33,220 nucleotides of DNA from Streptomyces phyllanthi. Its GTDB lineage: Bacteria > Actinomycetota > Actinomycetes > Streptomycetales > Streptomycetaceae. The stretch covers positions 1 through 33,220 of the forward strand of contig NZ_VJZE01000053.1 of assembly GCF_009377205.1 (NCBI RefSeq). The letters run 5' to 3'. Under the pieces are notes generated by a model. That model did not search any database and had not been told where the DNA came from. It saw only the letters and a list, made by a program, of their open reading frames with translations. The position numbers were made by a program, and so were the translations under genes. Positions 1 to 6,989 of this stretch are shown here, piece by piece (position 1 is the stretch's first letter; each line of letters opens with the position of its first letter).

Positions 1-51
1 ACCCCTTCCGTTGCCCAAGCCCCCCGAGCCCCCCTGCACGAGGACCTACGG

Positions 52-789
52 GTGGCTCTCGTCACCGGCGCCTCCTCCGGTATCGGCGCCGCCACGGCAC
101 GGCGCTTCGCCGAGGGCGGCTGGCAGGTGCTCCTCAACGGGCGGGACGTGGACCGCCTGGAGGAGACGGCCGCGGGTACGACGGGCATCGTCCTGCCCGG
201 CGACCTCGCCACCCCGGACGGCCCGCGCCGGCTGGCCGAGTCCGCGCTGGGCGCGGCCGGACGGATCGACCTGCTCGTCGCCGGGGCGGGCATCGGCTGG
301 GCCGGCCCCTTCGCGACCATGCCGCACACCGCCGTCGACCGGGTACTGACCGTCGACCTGAACGCCACGCTCCACCTCGTACGGGAGGTCCTGCCCGCCA
401 TGGTGGCGGCCGGCCGGGGGCGTGTCGTGCTCGTCGGCTCGGTCGCGGGCACCGTGGGCGTGCGGAACGAAGCGGTGTACTCCGCGGCCAAGGCCGGGGT
501 GGCCGCGTTCGCCGAGGCGCTGCGGCAGGAGCTGCGGGGGACGGGGGTGGGCGTGACCCATGTCGTGCCCGGCCCGGTGGACACGGCCTTCTTCGAACGG
601 CGCGGCACCCCGTACCAGCGCACCCGGCCCCGGCCCACGTCACCGGGCCGGGTCGCGAGCGCGGTCTGGGACGCCGTCGGACGCGGACGCGACGGCGACG
701 TCTACGTACCGTCCTGGCTGACCCTGCCGGGCCGGGTGCGCGGTGTGGCCCCGGCGCTGTACCGGCGGCTTCTGGACCGCTTCGGCTGA
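52..789 (+). CDS. SDR family NAD(P)-dependent oxidoreductase (5' end uncertain)
   Basis: Classical short-chain dehydrogenase/reductase that would oxidise or reduce a small substrate in the cytoplasm with NAD(P)(H). Seen: the glycine-rich cofactor motif TGASSGIG lies within the first 13 residues, and the catalytic set is Ser130, Tyr143 and Lys147 (YSAAK). Length of about 245 residues is normal. The GTG at 52 has a GAGG eight bases upstream, but it puts the first beta strand at residue 2, and the frame stays open to the window edge. The true start may therefore lie further upstream, outside the window. It ends 44 bases before the polysaccharide lyase start, so the two may be co-transcribed, although no shared function is evident. 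The substrate cannot be read from sequence. Confidence 0.85.
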   Translation: MALVTGASSGIGAATARRFAEGGWQVLLNGRDVDRLEETAAGTTGIVLPGDLATPDGPRRLAESALGAAGRIDLLVAGAGIGWAGPFATMPHTAVDRVLTVDLNATLHLVREVLPAMVAAGRGRVVLVGSVAGTVGVRNEAVYSAAKAGVAAFAEALRQELRGTGVGVTHVVPGPVDTAFFERRGTPYQRTRPRPTSPGRVASAVWDAVGRGRDGDVYVPSWLTLPGRVRGVAPALYRRLLDRFG

Positions 790-833
790 GGCGTGGTTCC
801 ACCATGGCGGCCCAGGTGGTAGAGGGCAGGGAC

Positions 834-3173
834 ATGACTCTTCACCGTCGTACCTTCCTGCTCGCGGCGGCCCTCGCGACGACCGTCACCGGAGCACCCC
901 CCGTGCACGCGGCCCCCGCCCCGTACGCCCCCGACGACGCGTACGACACCCTCCGGCGCCGCTGGCTCGGCATCGCCCTCGGCACCGGTTACGACCCGGC
1001 CGCCGAGCCCTACGCCACCTGTCTGGCCGAGACCGGCGCGCTGGCCCGCGGTTTCCGGGCCACCATGGCGCCCACGGCCACGTCCCTCTGGCCCGGCCAC
1101 CCCTTCGACCCGCCCGCCGGGATCACCCAGAGCTACAGCCGCCTGTGGACGATGACGCAGGCGTACGTACAGCCGGGCAGCGGGCTCACCGGCGACGAAG
1201 GGCTCCTCGCGGACGTCCTGCGCGGGCTCGACCACCTCTCCGCGACGGTCTACAACCCCTCCACCACCCGCTACGGCAACTGGTGGGAGTGGCAGATCGG
1301 CAGCCCCCGCCTCCTGATGGACATCGTGGCCGCCCTCCACGACCACCTCACGGACACACAGCGGGCCGCCGCCTGCGCCGCCGTCGACCACTTCGTCCCC
1401 GACGCGATGCTCCGCGACTACTCGGGCACCTCCACCGGCGCCAACCGCGTCGACCTCTGCCGCTCCGTGGCCCTCCGCGGCGTCATCGGCCGCGCCCCGG
1501 AGAAGATCGCGCTGGCCCGGGACGCCCTCTCCCCGGTCTTCCCGTACGTCACCACGGGGGACGGGCTCTACGCGGACGGCTCCTTCGTCCAGCACACCTG
1601 GGTGGCGTACTCGGGCACGTACGGGCAGGTCCTGCTCGACGGCCTCGGACGGCTCTTCGCGCTGCTCGCCGGATCGAGCTGGGAGGTGACCGACCCCGGC
1701 CGGCGGATCGTCCTCGACAGCGTCGAGCGCGCCTACGCGCCCCTCATCCACGACGGCCTGGTCATGGACAGCGTCAACGGGCGCGCCATCAGCCGGGGTT
1801 ACCTCAAGAGCGACGACCGGCACGTCCTGCGCGGCGACCACTTCCACGGGCAGCTGCTCATCGCCGCGATCGCCCTGCTCGCCGCCGGAGCCACCGCCGC
1901 CGAGCGCGACCGATGGCACGGGCGGATCAAGGGCTGGATCGAGCGGAACACGGTGGCACCGATCCTCACGGCCCGTCAGTTCGGCGTCGCCGACCTGGCT
2001 CGGCTGCACGCGGTCGCGTCCTCCCCCGTACCGGCCGCGCCCGACCCCGTCGGCCACCACCTCTTCGCCGCCATGGACCGCGCCGTCCACCGCCGCCCGG
2101 GCTTCGTCGCCACCATCGCCATGGCCTCCGAACGGATCGCGCACTACGAGTGCGGCAACGGCGAGAACCCGCGCGGCTGGCACACGGGCGCCGGAATGAC
2201 CCTCTGGTGGCCGTCCGGGGCGGGGCTCGACCAGTACACGGACTGGTTCTGGCCCACCGTCGACTGGTACCGCCTCCCCGGCACCACCGTCTCCACCAAG
2301 CGCCTAGCCGACAAGGAGGGCGGCGAGTGGGGCGAGCCCAAACCCGCCGCACGGTGGGTCGGCGGGACCACGGACGGTGAGTACGCGGCGATCGGCCAGC
2401 ACCTCAAGGGCCTCGGCTCCACGCTCCAGGCCCGCAAGTCGTGGTTCTGCGTCGAGGACGCCGTCGTCTGTCTCGGAGCCGGGATCACCTGCGCCGACGG
2501 GGTGCCCGTCGAGACCGTGGTCGACAACCGCAACCTGGGCGAGGGCGGCGAGCAGGAGTTCACCGTACGGCGGGGCTGGGCCCACCTCGAGGACCACGGC
2601 GGCTGGGTGTTCCCGCGCCCCGCCGGTACGGCGCGGCTGCGCACCCTCCGCGAGGACCGCACCGGAGCCTGGTCCGACATCAACAGCACCAGCACCACCG
2701 AACGGCGCACCCGGCGCCGGCAGACCCTCTGGCTGGACCACGGCACGGACCCCGCCGACGCGACCTACGTGTACGTCCTGATGCCCGGCGCCTCCCGCCA
2801 CCGGGTCGCCGCCCGCGCGGCCGACCGCCACTGGCTGTCCGTCCTCGCCAACGACGCCCGCCGCCAGGCGGTCCGCGTCCGCTCCCTGGGCCTGACGGCC
2901 GCGAACTTCTGGGCCCCCGGCACGGTCGGCCCGCTCACCGCCACGGCGCCCGCGAGCGTGCTGGTCCGCCGCCGGGGCCGTACCGCTACCCTCTGCGTGA
3001 GCGAGCCGCCGCGCACGGGGAGGACCCTGGAGATCATCTGGGACCGTCCGGTCGGAACGGTCGTACGGGCGGACCCGTCGATCGAGATCAGGGAGGCGGA
3101 CGGCCGTCTGCGCCTCGCCGTCACCCCTGGGACGGTATGCGCGACCCACCGGTGTGAGGTGACTCTCGGCTGA
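834..3173 (+). CDS. Secreted polysaccharide lyase family 8 (hyaluronate/chondroitin/xanthan lyase type)
   Basis: Extracellular enzyme cleaving acidic polysaccharide by beta-elimination. The ATG at 834 is chosen over the one at 804 because it has an AGGGCAGG-like ribosome site and begins directly with a twin-arginine signal (HRRTFLLAAA), with likely signal-peptidase cleavage after VHA near residue 26. Residues numbered from this start: Asn204 (in TGANRVD), His254 and Tyr263 fit the PL8 catalytic triad. Their spacing (50 and 9) equals that recalled for pneumococcal hyaluronate lyase (N349/H399/Y408). Arg317 and Arg321 (NGRAISR) also keep family spacing, and the NWWEWQIG patch gives the aromatic residues Trp150 and Trp151. 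The N-terminal alpha/alpha toroid is followed by the beta-sandwich domains; 779 residues is full length. Whether the substrate is hyaluronan, chondroitin, xanthan or another polymer is not decided by sequence. Confidence 0.9.
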   Translation: MTLHRRTFLLAAALATTVTGAPPVHAAPAPYAPDDAYDTLRRRWLGIALGTGYDPAAEPYATCLAETGALARGFRATMAPTATSLWPGHPFDPPAGITQSYSRLWTMTQAYVQPGSGLTGDEGLLADVLRGLDHLSATVYNPSTTRYGNWWEWQIGSPRLLMDIVAALHDHLTDTQRAAACAAVDHFVPDAMLRDYSGTSTGANRVDLCRSVALRGVIGRAPEKIALARDALSPVFPYVTTGDGLYADGSFVQHTWVAYSGTYGQVLLDGLGRLFALLAGSSWEVTDPGRRIVLDSVERAYAPLIHDGLVMDSVNGRAISRGYLKSDDRHVLRGDHFHGQLLIAAIALLAAGATAAERDRWHGRIKGWIERNTVAPILTARQFGVADLARLHAVASSPVPAAPDPVGHHLFAAMDRAVHRRPGFVATIAMASERIAHYECGNGENPRGWHTGAGMTLWWPSGAGLDQYTDWFWPTVDWYRLPGTTVSTKRLADKEGGEWGEPKPAARWVGGTTDGEYAAIGQHLKGLGSTLQARKSWFCVEDAVVCLGAGITCADGVPVETVVDNRNLGEGGEQEFTVRRGWAHLEDHGGWVFPRPAGTARLRTLREDRTGAWSDINSTSTTERRTRRRQTLWLDHGTDPADATYVYVLMPGASRHRVAARAADRHWLSVLANDARRQAVRVRSLGLTAANFWAPGTVGPLTATAPASVLVRRRGRTATLCVSEPPRTGRTLEIIWDRPVGTVVRADPSIEIREADGRLRLAVTPGTVCATHRCEVTLG

Positions 3174-3260
3174 GCGCTTTGTGTGACCCCGACAACCGAC
3201 ACGCCCTCTGAGCAGTCGGATGGGCTGCACACGCGGTCGGTTCTGTTCAGTGGTACCAGG

Positions 3261-3301
3261 AAAACGGGCCGGAGACTGTACGGAGTCGACGGCCCGCTTT
3301 T
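3261..3301 (+). terminator. Intrinsic terminator after the lyase gene
   Basis: Imperfect hairpin: AAAACGGGCCG (3261-3271) pairs with CGGCCCGCTTTT (3290-3301) with one bulged base. An inner GACT/AGTC stem (3274-3277 and 3284-3287) is separated by a GA/GA internal loop. The 3' arm runs into TTTTCTT. It separates the lyase from accB. Confidence 0.7.
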
Positions 3302-3327
3302 CTTGGTGGACTTCGTAAGGTCGCTAC

Positions 3328-4932
3328 ATGACCGTTTTGGATGAGGCGCCAGGCGAGCAGACGGACACGCCGAGCGAGCCGACGGATGCCCGCGGGCGCG
3401 TGGCCGAACTCCACGAGATCCGTGCGCAGGCACTGGCCGGCCCCAGCGAGAAGGCGACCGCCGCGCAGCACGCCAAGGGCAAGCTGACGGCTCGTGAGCG
3501 CATCGAGCTGCTCCTCGACCCCGGTTCCTTCAACGAGGTCGAGCAGCTGCGCCGGCACCGGGCCACCGGGTTCGGCCTGGAGGCCAAGAAGCCGTTCACC
3601 GACGGTGTCATCACCGGCTGGGGCACGGTGGAGGGCCGTACGGTCTTCGTGTACGCCCATGACTTCCGTATCTTCGGCGGCGCGCTGGGCGAGGCCCACG
3701 CCACCAAGATCCACAAGATCATGGACATGGCCATCGCGGCCGGGGCGCCCCTGGTGTCCCTGAACGACGGCGCCGGCGCGCGTATCCAGGAGGGCGTCTC
3801 GGCGCTCGCGGGCTACGGCGGCATCTTCCAGCGCAACACGAAGGCCTCCGGGGTCATCCCGCAGATCAGCGTGATGCTGGGCCCGTGCGCGGGCGGCGCG
3901 GCGTACTCCCCGGCCCTGACGGACTTCGTGTTCATGGTCCGCGACACCTCGCAGATGTTCATCACCGGCCCCGACGTGGTCAAGGCGGTGACGGGTGAGG
4001 AGATCACCCAGAACGGCCTCGGCGGCGCGGACGTCCACGCGGAGACGAGCGGCGTCTGCCACTTCGCGTACGACGACGAGGAGACGTGCATCCACGAGGT
4101 GCGCTACCTGCTGTCGCTGCTCCCGCAGAACAACCGGGAGAACCCGCCGCGGGTCGAGTGCACGGACCCGGCGGACCGGCACTCGGACGTCCTGCTGGAC
4201 CTCGTCCCGGCGGACGGCAACCGCCCGTACGACATGGCGAAGGTCATCGAGGAGATCGTCGACGACGGCGAGTACCTGGAGGTCCACGAGCGCTGGGCCC
4301 GCAACATCATCTGCGCGCTGGCCCGCCTCGACGGCCAGGTGGTCGGCATCGTCGCCAACCAGCCGCAGAGCCTGGCCGGGGTGCTGGACATCGAGGCATC
4401 GGAGAAGGCCGCGCGCTTCGTTCAGATGTGCGATGCCTTCAACATCCCGATCGTCACCCTGTTGGACGTTCCCGGCTTCCTCCCGGGCGTCGACCAGGAG
4501 CACGGTGGGATCATCCGCCACGGCGCGAAGCTCCTCTACGCCTACTGCAACGCGACCGTGCCGAGGATCTCGCTGATCCTGCGCAAGGCCTACGGAGGTG
4601 CGTACATCGTCATGGACAGCCAGTCCATCGGAGCGGACCTCACCTACGCGTGGCCGACGAACGAGATCGCCGTCATGGGCGCCGAGGGCGCGGCCAACGT
4701 CATCTTCCGCCGGCAGATCGCCGAGGCAGAGGACCCCGAGGCCATGCGGGCCCGCATGGTCAAGGAGTACAAGTCCGAGCTGATGCACCCGTACTACGCG
4801 GCGGAGCGCGGCCTGGTGGACGACGTCATCGACCCGGCCGAAACGCGCTCGGTCCTCATCCGCTCCCTGGCGATGCTCCACAGCAAGCACGCCGACCTCC
4901 CCTCGCGCAAGCACGGCAACCCGCCGCAGTAG
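3328..4932 (+). CDS. accB: Acyl-CoA carboxylase carboxyltransferase beta subunit (acetyl/propionyl-CoA)
   Basis: Carboxyltransferase subunit that moves the carboxyl group from biotin on a separate alpha subunit to acetyl-CoA or propionyl-CoA, giving malonyl-CoA for fatty acids and methylmalonyl-CoA for polyketides. The 534 residues hold the N- and C-terminal crotonase-like halves (acyl-CoA binding near GPCAGGAAYSPALTDF; biotin side near DVPGFLPGVDQEHGGI and RKAYGGAY). Residue 427, in GGAYIVM, is Ile. In the S. coelicolor enzymes the equivalent residue is, from memory, Ile in AccB and Asp in PccB and sets acyl-CoA choice, so this is AccB type. It is followed after 66 bases by accE. No alpha subunit is in the window, as expected, since it is encoded elsewhere in Streptomyces. 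An AAGG just upstream of the ATG is the probable ribosome site. Confidence 0.95.
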   Translation: MTVLDEAPGEQTDTPSEPTDARGRVAELHEIRAQALAGPSEKATAAQHAKGKLTARERIELLLDPGSFNEVEQLRRHRATGFGLEAKKPFTDGVITGWGTVEGRTVFVYAHDFRIFGGALGEAHATKIHKIMDMAIAAGAPLVSLNDGAGARIQEGVSALAGYGGIFQRNTKASGVIPQISVMLGPCAGGAAYSPALTDFVFMVRDTSQMFITGPDVVKAVTGEEITQNGLGGADVHAETSGVCHFAYDDEETCIHEVRYLLSLLPQNNRENPPRVECTDPADRHSDVLLDLVPADGNRPYDMAKVIEEIVDDGEYLEVHERWARNIICALARLDGQVVGIVANQPQSLAGVLDIEASEKAARFVQMCDAFNIPIVTLLDVPGFLPGVDQEHGGIIRHGAKLLYAYCNATVPRISLILRKAYGGAYIVMDSQSIGADLTYAWPTNEIAVMGAEGAANVIFRRQIAEAEDPEAMRARMVKEYKSELMHPYYAAERGLVDDVIDPAETRSVLIRSLAMLHSKHADLPSRKHGNPPQ

Positions 4933-4998
4933 TCGCGGTAACCCAGCGGATCCTTCGCGGTACCCCCGCCGAAACCTCATCCATGGAGACTGAGACCC

Positions 4999-5190
4999 AT
5001 GAGCATCCCTGACATCCGCGTTGAGAAGGGCCACGCCGAGCCCGAGGAAGTCGCCGCGATCACGGCCATCCTGCTGGCGCGCGCGGCCGCCCAGCCGTCC
5101 ACGGCTCCGGCCCGTCGCGGACGCGCCAAGGCCGGCTGGCGGCGACTGGAGCGCGAGTCCGGCTTCCGGGCACCGCACAGCTGGCGCTGA
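4999..5190 (+). CDS. accE: Acyl-CoA carboxylase epsilon subunit
   Basis: Small protein of 63 residues that in actinomycetes binds the alpha-beta carboxylase complex and raises its activity. Seen: the motif PEEVAAITAILLAR in the N-terminal half, a basic middle (ARRGRAKAGW), and the end RLERESGFRAPHSWR, all typical of the AccE/PccE family. The ATG has GGAG ten bases upstream. Position directly after accB and before a strong terminator supports the call, since these proteins are too short for similarity alone to be decisive. No other candidate function fits. Confidence 0.9.
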   Translation: MSIPDIRVEKGHAEPEEVAAITAILLARAAAQPSTAPARRGRAKAGWRRLERESGFRAPHSWR

Positions 5191-5204
5191 GCCTCCACGA
5201 CTCC

Positions 5205-5238
5205 GAAAGGGGCCCACCCACCCGGGTGGGCCCCTTTC
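5205..5238 (+). terminator. Terminator of accB-accE
   Basis: Perfect 15-bp stem (5205-5219 with 5224-5238) closed by a 4-base loop, the 3' arm ending in CCCCTTTC. It lies 15 bases after the accE stop. The stem begins with AAA on the left, so it could act on both strands. Confidence 0.85.
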
Positions 5239-5258
5239 GCGTGCCCGGGAACAACGAA

Positions 5259-5295
5259 GAGGGGCGCCCTCTCCGGTCAGGAGAGGGCGCCCCTC
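5259..5295 (-). terminator. Terminator of the downstream conservon (cvn2)
   Basis: Perfect 16-bp inverted repeat (5259-5274 with 5280-5295) around a 5-base loop GGTCA. It lies 30 bases beyond the cvnD2 stop on the minus strand and back to back with the accE terminator, so convergent transcripts are separated by two independent hairpins. Confidence 0.8.
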
Positions 5296-5324
5296 GGTGT
5301 CTCAACCGCGCGGCGGCGTCACCA

Positions 5325-5906
5325 CTACCGAAGGCGTGCCATCAGCGCGTGCTCGACCAGCGTGATCAGCGCGCTCTTGGCGTCCGCGCGGTGGCGGGCG
5401 TCCGTCGTGATGATCGGGGTGTCGGGTCCGATCTGGAGCGCCTCACGGACCTCGTCCGGGTTGTACGGCTGCTGGCCGTCGAAGCCGTTGAGGGCGATGA
5501 CGAAGGGCAGGCCGCTGTTCTCGAAGTAGTCGACGGCGGGGAAGCAGTCGGCGAGACGGCGGGTGTCCACCAGGACGATGGCGCCGATCGCGCCGCGGAC
5601 CAGGTCGTCCCACATGAACCAGAAGCGGTCCTGACCGGGCGTACCGAACAGGTACAGGATCAGGTCCTGGTCCAGGGTGATGCGGCCGAAGTCCATGGCC
5701 ACCGTGGTGGTGGTCTTGTCCCCGGTGTGGGTGAGGTCGTCGATACCCGCCGAAGCAGACGTCATGACGGCCTCGGTACGCAGCGGGTTGATCTCCGAGA
5801 CGGCCCCGACGAACGTGGTCTTGCCCACGCCGAAGCCACCCGCAACCACGATCTTCGCCGAGGTGGTGGAGCGGGAAGGACCGCCGCTAGAGCTTGCGAA
5901 GTCCAC
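5325..5906 (-). CDS. cvnD2: Conservon GTP-binding protein CvnD (second conservon)
   Basis: Small GTPase-like protein of the Streptomyces conservon family, thought to act at the inner membrane face with CvnA, CvnB and CvnC as a eukaryote-like G-protein complex. Seen: P-loop GGFGVGKTT, the switch region LFGTPGQDRFWFMW in place of DxxG, and NGFDG where GTPases have NKxD. 193 residues is family length. The GTG start lies inside the end of cvnC, a 20-bp overlap implying translational coupling. It is nearly identical to the CvnD of the neighbouring conservon: I count four differences over about 178 residues after the N-terminal linker. The cvn numbering follows remembered S. coelicolor synteny and could be reversed. 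Confidence 0.93.
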   Translation of the reverse strand: MDFASSSGGPSRSTTSAKIVVAGGFGVGKTTFVGAVSEINPLRTEAVMTSASAGIDDLTHTGDKTTTTVAMDFGRITLDQDLILYLFGTPGQDRFWFMWDDLVRGAIGAIVLVDTRRLADCFPAVDYFENSGLPFVIALNGFDGQQPYNPDEVREALQIGPDTPIITTDARHRADAKSALITLVEHALMARLR

Positions 5907-6468
5907 TGAGCACCCTTTCGAGCAGTGTCACGTCTGGCTGGCCGCCGGCGTTCTCGTCGCCGCCGGGCTGATGGATGGCGACCAGGCCCGCCTCCGCCAA
6001 GTCGGCGACGAGGATCCTGGCCACGCCGAGGGGGATGGTCAGGAGCGCCGAGATTTCGGCGACCGACTTGATCTCTCGGCAGAGGTTGCAGATCCGCTGA
6101 TGCTCGGGCAGCTGGCCCTGCATCTGGTGCGGCTGCGCGGTGGTGTGCACCAGCGCCTCGATGGCGAGCTGGTAGCGCGGCCTGGTGCGGCCGCCCGTCA
6201 TGGCGTACGGGCGCACCAGGGGGTTGTTCGACGCCCCGGCGGGCGCGGGCTCGGGGGCGCGTCGCTGCGGCTGCACGGGCTGGATGCGCGGCGCCGGCGG
6301 CTGGTCGTACGGCGACGGGCCCGGGCCCTGGGGGCCCGGGGGAGCGTACGACTGCCTGTGGCTGGGCGTGGAGGGGAAGTTGTACCGGTTCTGCTCACCC
6401 TGACCCTGACCCTGGCCAGGGCCGTAGGACCAGTTGCCCGAAGACGAACCGCCTGGGGGTGTTGCCAC
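5887..6468 (-). CDS. cvnC2: Conservon DUF742 protein CvnC (second conservon)
   Basis: DUF742 protein, a winged-helix-like component of the conservon complex. The GTG at 6468 is preferred to the ATG at 6498 because GGAGGAG sits just upstream of it. The first half (about 85 residues) is a Gly/Pro/Gln-rich linker including GQGQGQG. The conserved core starts at LVRPYAMTGGRTRPRYQLAIEAL and contains PEHQRICNLCRE (two Cys), the helix-turn-helix-like SVAEISALLTIPLGVARILVADL, and the C-terminal TLLERVLSGLRKL. The core matches CvnC1 closely, but the linker is absent there. It overlaps cvnD by 20 bp, and cvnB lies 97 bp upstream. No DNA target is known from sequence. Confidence 0.9.
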   Translation of the reverse strand: MATPPGGSSSGNWSYGPGQGQGQGEQNRYNFPSTPSHRQSYAPPGPQGPGPSPYDQPPAPRIQPVQPQRRAPEPAPAGASNNPLVRPYAMTGGRTRPRYQLAIEALVHTTAQPHQMQGQLPEHQRICNLCREIKSVAEISALLTIPLGVARILVADLAEAGLVAIHQPGGDENAGGQPDVTLLERVLSGLRKL

Positions 6469-6565
6469 TCTCTCTCCTCCTCCGACTGTGCCGGGCATCC
6501 ATCGCTGTGGAAGCCGCGTCCCGAAACCTTACGGCCCCGGGACACCAATACGCACCGTCTGACTG

Positions 6566-6988
6566 TTAGTTGAGCAGGCTCCCTTGGAGCTCCGCACGCA
6601 GATCGGGTGTCAGGACCGTACCGGCACGGTCGACCAGAAGCGCCATCTCGTACCCGACGAGGCCGATGTCGGCTTCCGGATGTGCGAGAACCGCGAGCGA
6701 CGAACCGTCCGAGATGGACATGATGAAGAGGAACCCCCGCTCCATCTCCACAACCGTCTGGTTGACGCTGCCGCCCTCGAAGATGCGGGAAGCACCCGCG
6801 GTCAGCGAGGTCAGTCCGGACGCGACGGCCGCCAGCTGGTCGGCACGGTCGCGCGGAAAACCTTCGGACATCGCCAGAAGGAGTCCGTCGGCGGAGACCA
6901 CCACCGTGTGGGACACCCCCGGGGTGTTGTCCACGAAGTTGGTGATCAGCCAGTTCAGGTTCTGTGCCGCCTGGCTCATCGGGCTCAC
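6566..6988 (-). CDS. cvnB2: Conservon roadblock/LC7 protein CvnB (second conservon)
   Basis: Roadblock/LC7 domain protein of about 140 residues; the fold acts as a GTPase regulator or scaffold, as in MglB. Seen: NLNWLITNFVDNTPGVSHTVVVSADG, then GLTSLTAGASRIFEGG, and a C-terminal DLRAELQGSLLN. A GTG at 6988 has AGGAG seven bases upstream, inside the last codons of cvnA. The ATG at 6979, giving MSQAAQNL, is an alternative with poor spacing. The GTG codon directly follows the cvnA stop region, so the two are probably coupled. About 93% identical to CvnB1. Confidence 0.93.
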   Translation of the reverse strand: MSPMSQAAQNLNWLITNFVDNTPGVSHTVVVSADGLLLAMSEGFPRDRADQLAAVASGLTSLTAGASRIFEGGSVNQTVVEMERGFLFIMSISDGSSLAVLAHPEADIGLVGYEMALLVDRAGTVLTPDLRAELQGSLLN

Positions 6989-6989
6989 A

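Noticed and set aside
743..2380. Long plus-strand frame of 545 residues inside the lyase gene
   Set aside because: Arg/Pro-rich translation typical of an out-of-frame reading of high-GC coding DNA; the overlapping lyase has complete motifs.
3247..5217. Long minus-strand frame opposite accB
   Set aside because: Antisense shadow of a gene with clear motifs, low-complexity Val/Arg/Asp composition, no recognisable domain.
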